Of a DNA stretch of 64,000 nt, positions 17,314-30,100 are shown piece by piece. Both the position numbers and the translations under genes were made by a program. The notes below the pieces were generated by a model. The model had not been told where the DNA came from, did no database searches, and was given only the letters and a program-made list of their open reading frames with translations. How positions within the stretch are numbered: position 1 is the stretch's first letter; each line of letters opens with the position of its first letter. Origin of the DNA: Scatophagus argus (Eukaryota > Chordata > Actinopteri > Scatophagidae); the NCBI RefSeq assembly GCF_020382885.2, contig NC_058504.1, forward strand, positions 14,581,019 to 14,645,018, in the 5' to 3' direction.

Positions 17314-17335
17314 TTTCAATAAAATTTTATTGAAA
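17314..17335. terminator. Palindromic bidirectional poly(A) signal shared by nudcd2 and ccng1
   Basis: A perfect 22 bp palindrome whose core holds AATAAA on the plus strand (17318-17323) and AATAAA on the minus strand (17331-17326). It lies 340 bp past the nudcd2 stop and about 890 bp past the ccng1 stop, so it can serve both convergent genes. Confidence 0.75.
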
Positions 17336-18224
17336 GGTACAAGTGTGTAGGTTAACCAGATGGCGCGTTCAATCAGACATTTTGAATTTTTCGTCGCTAA
17401 CAGATATTTAAACTAGACAGGGAAACTGGCAAAGAAAATGCAATACATATTTCAATCCACATTTCCACTGCAATGACAAATTGTTTTTTTTAACACATCA
17501 AGAATCTGTGAAAACAACTCATCTGTAGCCGTTGATGACATCAGCCCGAACAGTATGATTAGCCATACCTGACAGGATGGTCACTAGCCTGGGCTCACCA
17601 AGAACTCCAGAGCTCCCTCGCCATTTCAAAATACAAAAAGAAAAAGAAATCATCACCTTGGGTAGGAGTGTGCATTCAAGACAGTTTAGCAACCTAGGGT
17701 GGGAGTTAAGGACTTTGGGTCCGATTTCTTGGTTCCATTTTTGCTGTTCACAAAATCCTTCTCCCTCCTCTTCCACATGGTGGACTGAGGACCTAGGTGG
17801 TTCTATACTTATTTGCTTAAAACCAGCAACCCGTTCCAGGAAATACCAAACACCTCGGTACGGATTTGAACAAGTACATACTGTACACTTGTGCAAGCAA
17901 CTCAACCAGGAAAGTAAAACTTAGCAGGATGGTAGCAGATAAACCTCTCACAAAGCATTACTCCTTGTCATTGGGGCAGATGAAATGCAGTGTGCTTGAT
18001 CAACGCATGACAAAAAAATTTGAGGAAAAGCATGAGATTTTGAGTTTTTCCTTAAAGAAACCCATCATCACAGATGAAGATCTGTAAGGAAAATAATCAA
18101 GAGTTGTACACGGGTGACCATACTGCAAGAAAGTTACCCACAATTTACATCCAATCAGAGCAAAGATCCAGGGGCAGTTGTCAGTTTTCTCTGCATATAA
18201 GGTCACCCGTTTGTACCTCTAGGT
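17336..18224 (-). other. ccng1: ccng1 3' UTR (predicted)
   Basis: No competing gene is visible between the ccng1 stop at 18225 and the minus-strand AATAAA at 17331-17326. The open frames seen here on both strands have no recognisable homology. The interval is best read as the roughly 0.9 kb 3' UTR of ccng1. Confidence 0.6.
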
Positions 18225-20105
18225 TTAACAGGCTGACTCGGGTATGGTGGGAAGATGAGCTATCTTGTAGTAGCTGTGCTTCAGCTGACGTGCAGTTCTT
18301 CCCGAAATAGTCCAGCGCAGCCTCTGGCTGTTAGGCCTGGAGCACTTGGTGGAGGCATACTCAACCAGGCATTTTCCAACCACCTCCCGCACACAAACCA
18401 GGTCCCCATCTCTGATCTGCATAGAAACAACATGCAATGTTAGATGTGGCAACAAAACAGAGCATCTGTATCATATCTTAATGTTAACCACTTTCCACAT
18501 TACATTAAGAAACCTTTGGGCTCTAACCAAACAAAGCAACACCTGAAATACTTAAAAGAAAAAAAAAATTACTGAGGGGTTGATTAGTTCGGAACACATA
18601 TTAAAGATTGTTGTACTTACATTCAGCTGCAGCTGCAGACTTTTCAGGGCCTCTACTATGTTGTCACTGTGCTCAGGGTCATGTTGTTCCTGTGCCTCGT
18701 AACACAGGAGAGCCATGGCAAGCAGAGATGGCTGCAAAGAAACAGTATTGATTCTTAATCACAAAAAGACTGCCAACAGTACATATGCTTTAAAGAAATG
18801 GCAGAGAAAGCATTTTAAAAAAGAATAGGCTCAACATAGATGGCCTTCATTATACCTGGACTACCACTACCCATTATTATGGTGCAAAATTAAAGCTGAT
18901 TGATTTTCAATCAAATAATTACCAAAGTGGAACGGCTGGATACCTTTGATCTTATGAATTAGTCTAATACAATATAATGCCATCCGAAAATAGGTCATCT
19001 TTGAAAATATTAGCAGACCAGTTATTTTGGCCTACCTTGATTTTGGAGAAGACAAATGAACAGTGACAGGCTTTCAGCTGAGCTTCGAGTCTCTCAAGAC
19101 TCAATATCTTCTTGCTGTAAAAAGAAAAAAGTGCTTTCAGTGTCAAGACTGTAACTCAAGATGGATGTAAGGCAGAGCTATTTAGATTAGACATCAATCT
19201 ACTTCAGTCAATTAGTGACAAAAAAAAAAAAAAATCACTTTATTTTCAGATTTTAATTCAAGTACAACAAAGGATTAAACAGAGGATTTTAAAGAGTTTT
19301 CTCAGATGTCACATGTCTAAAAACCTACATCATTTCAAACTGGGCTGTGCCTGTTGGCCTTGAAAATATTTCTGGCTAATATTCCCCGATAAAGTCATAT
19401 ATGAAAAGACATATTTTAGCAGAGTAAATATAATCTTGTTGAGTCATGGTTCAGCCCTGCAGGTCAATGTGACCGTCTGTCCTTACCTCTCAGTGTCGAG
19501 CTGCTCCTGAATGTGACTGTGAAAGAGCCGGAGAAAGCGAAGGGCTGTGGGGGCCTTCACCTTCCAATAGAGCTTCTCCATGATGATCTTCTCCATCCTT
19601 ATCATGTCAGACACTGTAAAGCGATTCTGACTGATGCGGATCAGGTCGTTGGCCAGAGGCACGTTCTTCTCCTCTTCTGAGGACTTCACGGCAATGTAGA
19701 AGCAACACAGGCCCACACAGGACAGGTGCTTTGGCTGAATCTGTGGAGGACAGGACGGAAAAATTAAATTATAAAACTTTACATTTTTATTTCTAGACAG
19801 TCAAGAAGATGTATTTTCAAGGCATCCATACATTTACATACCTTCATTACAGAGAGGAATCGATCTAGCAGGCTGATGGCCAGAGAGAAGGTGTCCGAGT
19901 TGAAACCAAAGAACCTGGTAAGAGAGAGCAGGTCCTTCACCTCCAGCTCCCTCAATCTGGCGGTCATCCTGAGGCCATTGTCCTGAGAGCCTTCAATAAG
20001 CCTCAAGCCACTTAACTTGGGTTGGTATCGGCCCTCCAGATCCGTCAGGGCCTTCAGCTGATCTGCAAATGGCTGTGCTCCAAGTCCCGTCACTGTGTCA
20101 ATCAT
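18225..20105 (-). CDS. ccng1: Cyclin G1
   Basis: Five coding exons on the minus strand: 20105-19842, 19740-19487, 19114-19036, 18731-18621, 18416-18225, giving 299 aa (human 295). The start MIDTVTGLGAQPF, the cyclin-box segment LRMTARLRELEVKDLLSL, FFGFNSDTFSLAISLLDRFL, then CVGLCCFYIAVKSSEEEKNV, and the end SGRTARQLKHSYYKIAHLP identify cyclin G1. The start codon forms the first three bases of its exon, directly after the acceptor AG; a non-coding first exon must lie upstream, with a good donor at 21454/21455 (AAG/GTAAGT). Cyclin G1 is a classic p53 target that binds the PP2A B' subunit and Mdm2 and takes part in the DNA-damage response. p53-type half-sites lie in the 5' region. Confidence 0.97.
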
Positions 20106-21454
20106 CTGTGTAAATATGGAAATAGAACTGAATAATGGTAAATCAAACTAAAACAATATTTTGACCTCAAGTCTTTATACTGATAATATGATCAGACTGT
20201 TTTTCTATAAAATAGTTATGTAATACTTTATAACCACAGGAATGGCTATATCTACATATACCAGAGCTGAAAATATTATTTGGTTAATCACCTTATATGT
20301 CTTATATAGATGCTAAAATGAGACACTGTGAATGGCCATATGTATGTGGACATGATGACCCAGCATGTTGAGACACCAACAGTTTAATTCTGCTATGACT
20401 GAGATAAACTAAATATTTGCCTATGTGAACTAAGACCACAAAAGGACACATTCACACAATTTCAAGATAATCAAATCCCAGCCACTACATTTTAGCCTGA
20501 TATATAACTCTCTGACGTAATTGACACCATTTAGGACCAAGGCAAAAACATAATCATGAAAACATAAATAATATAATCATACAAAAATTGCACTGAATGA
20601 CATCTAACAGATGTTAATATGCCACTACATCTTATGGACCTAGGATACAGTACCGATCTAATAGCAATTATATGCTTAGAGTTAATATCAAATTCTCCAG
20701 TTAGTTCATTTTACTCCAATATGACAATTCAATTCCGAATATAACATTAATTGAGATTACTAAACTGAACGGATCTGGATTAAGAGCAATGCTCAGGAGT
20801 CTCAGAGACATGGCAGTAAGTTATCAAGTAACAACCCGTCCCCTAAACAGCTGTCATTAAACTGGACTCAACTGGACTAGACGGGAGTACATAACAGGGA
20901 CATGTCTTAACTTAACAATATTATATCACTCAGATTTCTAAAATATACATACATATATATTCATGTTTCCTAAAATATACGACTCAAACTGCTTGGAAAC
21001 ATACAACAAAATTAGGCTTTAAATCAGTTGAACAGGCCCTTTCTTTGTCAGGGCAGGACCTGCGTCATGTCAGGACATGTCCCTGCCATACACACCAACC
21101 AGAGCTAACGCAGAGCCTCATGACAACAACAAACCCAAGTGATAAAACTCGGTTTACACCGCAAAATGTTGACTAAATCTTTCGGATGCAAAAGAACGGG
21201 CATCAGACAAGTAATTTTGATATGCTTTCTGAAGATAAAGTGGAAATAACAAACTGGGTTAACGTTAACCTCGTAAACGTTTGCTACAACCGCTAACGCT
21301 AACATAACATCTATTTCCAAAGCTCACAGCGTTCGTGTTCTTAGTTTCTTTAAAGCCACGGACATGTTTTGAGATTTATAATCCGTAAATACTACTTTAA
21401 GTTAAACATACGGTTAGTTAACATGCTGTGTAAGGTTGGTTGACGTTAACTTAC
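20106..21454 (-). other. ccng1: ccng1 intron 1 (non-coding exon to start-codon exon)
   Basis: AT-rich 1.35 kb between the acceptor abutting the ATG and the donor at 21454. It contains three ten-base sequences that fit the p53 half-site RRRCWWGYYY exactly, at 20898-20907, 21073-21082 and 21360-21369. No other gene is seen. Confidence 0.65.
21063..21082. promoter_or_regulatory. Candidate full p53 response element
   Basis: CGTCATGTCA followed with no spacer by GGACATGTCC. The second decamer is a perfect RRRCWWGYYY half-site and the first matches at 7 of 10 positions with an intact CATG core. It is about 375 bp inside ccng1 intron 1, and intronic or promoter p53 sites are known for mammalian cyclin G1. 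Confidence 0.6.
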
Positions 21455-21830
21455 CTTGGCTTATGTTCCGTTGCCTTTGATAATGTGAAAAAAACAGAAA
21501 TGGAAAGAAGTCTCCCCGCTCTTGAAATAAGCGAGTGAAAAAAAAAACGTTTAAAACTCAAAGAGTGTAAGTATGAACTTTCACTAAAGAAAGTTTTAAG
21601 CATAGGTTAATTTCTGCCTATGCACACCCCCCTACCCTTGGTGTAAGGCGATGGGGAAAAGGACAGTTTGGGTTTTAATGCAGGCATAAAACCAAGCCCA
21701 TGCCCTAACATGGGGAGCTTTCATTGGCCATCGACTAATGACGCTCGTAATTCTACGCTTCGATTGGATATATTTCAAGCCATTCACCATTAAGGTCCGC
21801 CCTTTTCAAGTTGGAGAGCCAATCGCAGTT
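21455..21830 (-). promoter_or_regulatory. ccng1 non-coding exon 1 and CCAAT-rich promoter
   Basis: The 5' UTR exon ends at 21455 before a GTAAGT donor; its upstream limit is not resolved. Upstream lie three CCAAT boxes: inverted at 21723-21727 and 21763-21767 and direct at 21819-21823. Spacings of about 40 and 55 bp fit the NF-Y arrays of cell-cycle promoters. No TATA box is evident. Confidence 0.5.
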
Positions 21831-22330
21831 GGGGAGAGGCGGTACAAGACTGAAAACTGCGGCCTACTGCGTCTCTTGTCTTATTATGGTGACACATTAT
21901 ATCAAATCAATACACTAAAATCACTTAAACTAAAAAATAATAATAATAAAAAAAAAATGCAGTGCCACAATAAACATTACTTGACTTGGTTTATACGTTA
22001 AATAAAATAGAGACTAAGAAAGAGTAAACCGGAAAACGACGCAAAAGGGTAAAAATAGTAAAACCATAAGTGAATAGTCTGGAAAAATGCAATCAACTTT
22101 CTTTACATACATAAATAATTTCTTCAACTTTTATATAACGACTGCTTTTATAGGCCACGCGTCATCACATTAGGCTATCTCTTCTTCTTTATAAATGGAC
22201 ACCTACTGGCAGGTTTCTGGAACAGTCTGGAAGGATCATGCTGAGACCACAGATTACCACAATTTGTTTTCTGTCGACATTTTCTGAGTTTTCTGCCTAA
22301 AAGTGCAGTTATGGAGAGAACAAGCCACAT
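21831..22330. other. Intergenic stretch between ccng1 and septin8
   Basis: AT-rich, with an (AAT)n/A-rich patch at about 21924-21957. No gene recognised on either strand. HMMR, the neighbour of NUDCD2 in mammals, is not present. Confidence 0.5.
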
Positions 22331-24168
22331 GTACAATAAAGTAACTCTTTATTGCATCAGGATACACAAATCTGCAAGTGGGCCCACACACACCCACCGT
22401 GTTACTAACATTCAGAGATTTGATCCAGAATTTACATAGGCCTACAACCAGGCTTAACCACACATATATATCTATATATATATGTATATATATATTTTTT
22501 TAAACTATAAAATATTCCTAACCAGATCTTTTGTACACAACATAAGGGCCGACACGTGAATATGATATGACAACTTTTACAATGCCTAAAGACAGTATTT
22601 GTACTATTAAAGTGCTATTAAATCATAACATAATGTACTGTCTGTACAACATTTACCAGCAATATAATGTAGCTTTATGATGTATGTTTCACAGTGTAAA
22701 TTGTCATCGATCAAAAACTACAAGCATAACATGGCAAATGAAAGAACATTTTTGCACAACAATTTAGAAAAGTGGGGTGGGGGGATTTTGGCAATGAAGA
22801 TTTTTTAATACTTTCAGGAATGAAGGTTAGGAGCCATGCAGAGACCATGCTACAGAGCGCTGCTTAAAAGCTCAAGGGAGAGTTTAGTAGACATGGAAGA
22901 CTTAAGACTGACTTACTTCCAAGGATATTAAGTGCATTTCTATAAAATTGTTGTCTCACAATGTAAAAAATAATACACTCCATTGTTAGTCTGTGATCTT
23001 ATGATGTGGTAGAAAGTCTTCTAATTCAAATTCCTTCCTGAGGTTAGGGAGCACGCAGATGGAAGACTAAAGAAGCTACAAAAAGGAAAGAAAAACCAGG
23101 TCATTCATCTGAACAAGCAGCTCTACATATTCATTAAAGTCATTAGTCAAACCTCAACAAGATATGAAATACAAAAATGTATTACAAAGGATAATAAAGT
23201 TTAATAAACATTCTGTTATTTGTCCTATTTGCTGCCACTGTCTGAAGGCAAAAAAAACCTGACCCTTGCATTAAATGGATGCTTTCACAGGAACAGTCAG
23301 CACTGTGAATCATTTCAAATCAGAGAACCACATTTTGTCATACAATGATGACAACAACTGCACAGCGAAATGCTTTGAATCATGCAAATGAGAGTTATGA
23401 TGAGAATTCCCACAAAACTGAATGAGTTAAACCGACCAACAAATGAACGAATGAATGATGTCAAGTTGGGTTTTTCATTGTCATTATTTATTTGAATGTA
23501 AACAAAGGCAAAAATATTTGACTCATTCCAGACTCACTGTAAAATAATTCAGTTATATTCTTAACAACTTTGCATATAATGGCATTAAATAGTTAAATTG
23601 TCTTACTTCCAACTACCACTAATGCAAAAACCATTTTTTCAGTGCTTTTATGTGCATTATTAGACATTCTGACTTAAAAAGCCCTACTGGAGACCAGTCA
23701 ACTTGTAAATAACTGCATGTATAAATACACAAATGCTTACTGCATGTTAATACATAACATAACTCAAAACCATCAGTTCAACTCGGTCAGTAACTGAAAG
23801 ACTCCTGTTCTATTTCCACTACGTTTGTTTCAATGAGAAGCAGAGACTTAAATATACGACAGGAGATGAACACACATTCATGACAAGAACATAAAACAAC
23901 ACAAGCCACACATTATGAAAACAGTCCATGGACTGTGTGTCTAGCAGAGTCAGCATTGGGGACAAATTAAATACACAGAGCAAAGCTACCTCTGTGATCC
24001 ATAAGTACACAGTGGCTTTATGGCCATCACATTATTCAGGCTGACATATGTGCACTGTGACACTATGTCCACACATACAGTGCAAGGAAGTAATGTCAGA
24101 TTGACAGTCTCTTTTCCCATGCTGATGGCAGACACATTCTTGGTTTCCCTGGATGTTTCATCCATAAT
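22331..24168 (-). other. septin8: septin8 3' UTR (predicted)
   Basis: From the spliced stop at 24169 to a minus-strand AATAAA at 22353-22348 there is no recognisable gene. This would be a 1.8 kb 3' UTR, normal for this family. A shorter UTR or other final exons are possible. Confidence 0.4.
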
Positions 24169-27100
24169 TCAACTGAAAGGGGAAAAGAAATTGGACAAAA
24201 TATGGACAAAAATAAGGAAAGAATAATGAAGGATTTGAGGCATGGTAGAAACCAAAGGAATAAATGAATGAAATGGGAATGCAACAGTGTTTGGGGTGTG
24301 ACTTCTTTAAGCATCCGCTTCTTTTCTAAAGGCATACATTTTGGGGTTGTTTTTAAAAAAAAATCCTCATGGAAACCCATTTGTCCAAGTCAGATTTAAA
24401 CCCCATCCATAGATGGGCTGAAATCAGATTAAAACTCAATTTTCAGAGATGTCTGTCAATCTGAAATCAAGGTATTCACTTGTCTGTAAGGTCATTTTCA
24501 GCAAGACACATAACACTGACACCATGTCAAGAGCACAGCTAACCAACCATGACTGTGCCTCCAAAAATGGCTGCATATGAAAGTCAGCTCTTTCTCTCGC
24601 TAATGCTGGTGAGACAGACACATTCAGAGATTCTCCATTCATGGAGACCTCAGTTCACTGTTTTGGTTGCTTCCTGGAAAAACAAACCGTTGCTTTATTT
24701 GAACCATAGCAACTAAATTTCCTTGATCCTTGATCCTAAAGCAGATAGATTAATCCAGCTACTATCTGCAGTTTGAAAAACGAATCAGGCTTGCTTTAAA
24801 TGTTTAACTTACCCACATGCATTTTCAACATTGTTTTTAACATACATTCCTCATCTTCAACAGCGTCTTCTATATGACACATTTTAGGTGAAATCTTCTT
24901 CTACATACTTTTGTGCTGCTGTAATGATTTACTAATATGTATTTACTAATTTTTCTAAAACGGGATTATAAAGCATAGGTAGGAGGCATCATCAGCTGCA
25001 GCATTGCAGCGGTAAAACATGTAGTAGAAACCTGTTGATATCCCATCTTTGGCGATGTGTGGCTTTCACTCTTAAAATTTTCACCCACATGGCATTAAAA
25101 CCAGTAGAAGCCGCCATTAATAGTGAACATATTAGAAGGAACTATTTTAATTTCATCACATTTGTTTTGCTTGTTTTGGTTTTTTTCTAATCATTAAGAC
25201 AACTTTGTAATTGTGGCTTTTCAGTCTTGAGAATCAAAGTATGTATGTAAGATTTTGAGCGCACATAACCATTCATGACATGTGATGTTTCCACCTGCGG
25301 AAATGATTAAGGTTTTATGTGGCACATCTGACTTATCATCTGTGTTGCACACAGCATGGGCATCACCCAGACCATTCACATGTAAACAAAAGTGCCCCTG
25401 CCTGAGATGCAGTCTGGCAGGTCAGCCCGCAGACAAGTAAGCATCAGGCTGTGTCATGCAAGCTGCGACCGTTCCTACTATGTCTGGGCGCACAGCGTCA
25501 GTCCGAATCTGTTCCTGTATCAGTTTCTGAGCCAATTTGGCTTCCGGGAAGATAACACTATGTCATTAATCCCATTGTAACCCCCCCCCCACCCTCCGCC
25601 ATGCACAATCAAGCCCACACAGACTGGCTGAGAGAATGCACATCATTGCTTGTGAATATAATGCACATGTGACACATATTTGAGTATAATGTGTATCTGA
25701 CAAGCTTTTCAATTATTCTTGTGTGTTTTATTAATGCTTGCTCTGAAAACCACGGTGTATGAGGAAAGCCATTTGAGCAGCAGTACAAATCAAATACATT
25801 GAGAAAAGGCGACTTACTTCTTCTTGTCCTTGTCCTTCTTGAATGGTTGTGAGCAGCCTTGGAGAGCCTGTCCCATCAGTGTCTCAGCTGCAACCTTTCT
25901 TCTGTTGAAGGCATTCATCTCTTCCTCCAGTTCCCGTCTTTTCTCCTCCAGATTTTTCTTTTCTTCCTGGTGCATCCGCTTAAGCTGCTCAAACCTGTCA
26001 TGGAGCTTATGATGATGATGGTGGGACAGGGTTCAGTGTGAGACAAGTCAAACATGGTATGTTTCAATGCGTAGTTTTTTTTTATGATGGTCTCAGTACC
26101 TCTTTTTCCTTTTCCTTCAGCTCTGCTTCTGTTTCCTTGACTTTGTTGACAAACATTTGTCTCATCTCTTCCTCTTTGCGTTGCAGATCCACAAGGAATT
26201 CCTTCCTCTTGGCTTCGTATGTCTCCTGAAGACTGAAGATCATATAAGTTCAAACTTAGCTTGGTTGTAATATAAATGTTTACAAAGCGGAGATTAATGT
26301 ATCACAAAATTAGAATGGATTGTACCACAGAAACCAGTTCTTATGCAGAGCTTAGTATATACTAGTTACAAACAGGAACTGCCAGGCATAACTGCTGCGA
26401 CGAAACTGGCTTGTTAAGGTGTGACCCATTTATAAAGAAGAGCAAAAGAGGCAGCAGTGTTGACACTTGACCTGAAACCCAGCAAAAATACGACTTAATA
26501 GTGATGAAAACTGGGAATATTATGAGTTAGACATCAAAAAAATAAAATGCACCTGAAATTCAATATATTATGACTTTTAACATTAATTAATTAACTGATT
26601 GTTGACGAGCTTATATGCATCCCTTGGTCACTAAACGAGTTAATTTCAGAGTCTGTGATTCTACGGTGACTTTCCGTTTACATAAGTGATTACTTATGAT
26701 TGGACAGATGTTTCCTAGCAACTGATTTAAACATTACTAACGTGTTAACTGAGACAATCCACAAGTCTAAACGATGCAGCCTGATCCAGCGAATCTCTCG
26801 TCTGAAGTTAGCTAGTAGTTAGCTACTCTACAAAAATGGATTTAAAAATAGCTGATTCAGCCTAATCTGAACTCCCTCTGGGATATTGTGAGACTAACAT
26901 ATTGTCTGTCGTATTATGAATACAGGAGCTGGATTTACTTCAGTTTCTCGCCAATATTAGGGCATGACAGGGGCTTTACTCAAGATATGAAGGCACTAAA
27001 AGGTTCAGATGCATCAAAAATATAACCAAAGACATCAATTAATTACACTATTAGTTGCATATTTACACTAGAGTCTAAGTAGACACATGAAGCTTTACAT

Positions 27101-30100
27101 GTCTCATTTAAACTCAAATTGGCTGGTAAAAAGAGGAAAGCTTTATTATTTCCTTAAGTAAGTAAAACAAAACTTAATTTTACTCTTCAATTTGCCATTC
27201 ACTTGTTTATTTTTATTTTTCAAATCCTTAGTTTTCTTACTTTTCTGGTTTGTGTCTTTGAAGATACTTGGTGAAGTTGATGAAAGACAGATTTAAAAAG
27301 TCCACAAAACACAGAATTCTGTCAGAGCATTTTGTGTGCTCTTGGATCCCCGACACACAAAGTGGCCTAACCTACTCTGGAGAAATTACACCTGAATATA
27401 GCGAATTCATTTGTTTACATCTCACCAAATCATATAAACGCAGATTTGAATGAGGTCTTTCTGAATGACATAATTTAGCAGCGCCGCTTAGCAGCATAAG
27501 TGAGCTGTTCCAGTGAAGTAAGTTGCCCAGATGCATCACATCACCGCTATCCCTAATTTCACCTGAATGACTGGCTGTCAGGGTCGGTGTCCTTGAAGCC
27601 CATCTCTTCTAGCTTGCAGCGACGGTAGAGCTCATAGTGCCGAGAGTGTGTTTGCTCTCTGAGATCCTCCATGTTCACACGCAGTAGCATCTCCCTCAGC
27701 TTCACAAAATCACAATGATTTTCATTCTCGACTGGGGGAGAAAAAAAAAAACAAAACAGCTCAGTCATTTCACCTTTTGTACTCGCTGAAAATTTTAAAG
27801 GAGAACTTAAAGGTTACTGAGGTCATCATGTTTATTTCTCAACTATAAAACAATAATAGTTCAACAGCAGACAGCTGGCTAAACAGCTGTACTGTTTGGG
27901 GTACTTTTAAGTGCATGTCAAATCAATTGAGCACACTCACCCTGGACTGATCCCCAGGGGTACAGCCTTGCTTTCACCATCTTATTTCCTACTTTAACAT
28001 CTTCTACACTTCCAACCACAGCAAAGGGAAGATGAGTCTGCAACATATAGCACTCATACTGTTTACTATATGTTTGAAAAAATATGGTAAAAATAATACT
28101 TCTGTTGTCATATCCAGAATTTTATTGTGCTGGTACAACATGCTTTTAAATGTAAGTCAACTATGGATTCAAATTGTACTACTACTACTACTACTACCTA
28201 CTTTATTAGAAAACTCAAATATGAAATGGTTTATTTACTCTTTTATTTCTATGCTACTGCTGTTAATACTTCTATACCACTATATTAGTACTATTTCAAT
28301 TTTGCTTGAATTGCTGAAAACATATGAAAGGTCTAGAACCAGACCAACAAAATGGCTCAATGAAATTCCCCAATAGGTCCTAGAATACTAAAAGACAGGA
28401 GGAGACTCAGTAAGATTACAATGGTGGAGATAATGACAATGAATGTTGTCTTGTGAAATACAAAGGTAACATGTCTTGCATTATGTATGTTTGTCTGCAT
28501 GTTTCTAGGACTCACGTTCATGGAGGAGTTGATCTCTGCAACGGCTTCATCTTCTGTAGGGAACTGATAAATCTGCACACCATTACTGACCAGCTCACTC
28601 ATAATCTTAATCTTTAACTTGTCCAATTCACTCTTGGATACCGTGTCTGCCTTTGCAATAACAGGGATGATGTTCACCTGCATGGAAAAAATAAGAAGAA
28701 CATAAGAAGGTGACAGACTGAGGAACAGGGAACATTAACTGCTGAAATAAACATCGCCAGATTCTGACTTTACTTTGCTGTCCAGTTTCTTCATTGTGAC
28801 AAGGTCGAGGGACTTCAGGGAGTGTCCGGTGGGAGCAATAAAATACAGGCAGATGTGGATTCTTGTGTCATGGCAGTTAAACAAGGAGCGTTTTATTTTT
28901 AGCTCCTCTTCAAGGTACCTTTCAAACTGGGCATCGATATACTCAACAACGGGTTTATAGCTGCACAGAAAGACAGCACAGACATAAAACAGAAGCATCA
29001 TTATTCAACCTTCACACGTATTAACATTAAAGTTTACATGCTTTTCCAAGCTGTCAGAGAGACATGTTAGTATCGCAGTTACAAACTCTGCCACTTCAGT
29101 CTTGAGGCCAAAGAATGCCCTCTTTTTTAACTCCCTGCTGTTGGAGCACTCAGCTGTCTATTGAGATTGCATTAGTTCTATCAGTCATTCCCATAATCTC
29201 TTTTTTTCCCTCCCAATTCACATGCCAGAAACAGGCCCGATCTCCTTCTGAGTTCCATACTCTGTAAAATACCAAAGCGAGAGAGGGGCAATGATTAATA
29301 TCTGGTGCTGATATAACCAAGAGAAACTTCCATTGTTAGCTCTGTTAATTCTTAAAGATCAATACTGAAACAGCACTGAAATTTTCTGTAAAGTTTTCTT
29401 CAACATTTTAATAACATTCCCTGTTTTTCCTTCTTTGTGCTGGACAGCCTCTTCCTTTTTTGATCCTTTTCTTCAGCACACGGTCTTAACTGAAAGTCAC
29501 AGACATCTCCGAGACTCTGTACCTGTCCTCTTTGTTGATCTGGTCTCCATACCCCACAGTGTGCACGATGGTCAGCTTGAGGTTGACATTGCTCTCCTGC
29601 AGATCGTACGTTTGTGGGCGCAGCTTTACCTCACTCTCATAGTGACTGGCTTCCTCATTTTCAAATATTGTATTGAAAAGAGTGTTCATTAGCGTTGACT
29701 TGCCTATCCCGGTCTCACCTTTAAAGAAAAAAAAAAGTGAGGGACAGACTAATTCAGCATTACATCATGTGACATTCACAGCACCAAGTTTTCTGGGTTT
29801 TGAACCCCTCCAGGGGTCAGACGTACCCACACAGAGGATGTTGAAGCAGAAACCCTGAGCGACTGATCTGCTGACCAACTGATCTGGAAGACTGTCAAAC
29901 CCCACATGGCCTCCAAGCTCAAGGTTTCGCTTTTCTTCATTCTGAGGTATTTGAAAACACAAGACAGTGGCATAAAGACTATATTAGAATAGTATAATAT
30001 TTCATCATATCTTCGTAATGCCGACCATCTAAACAAACGAACAAAATAATTGGTAAGGTTTAAAAGACCTCTGTGAAGATTCTCAGTTATCCAGGTCTTG

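Noticed and set aside
21738-22001. 87-codon plus-strand frame upstream of ccng1
   Set aside because: No homology; it crosses the CCAAT-box promoter and runs into poly-A/AAT-rich sequence.
25915-26253. 112-codon minus-strand frame over the septin8 coiled-coil exons
   Set aside because: Mis-framed readthrough of two true exons (26232-26100 and 26005-25818) with the intron between them; the spliced frame is given under septin8.
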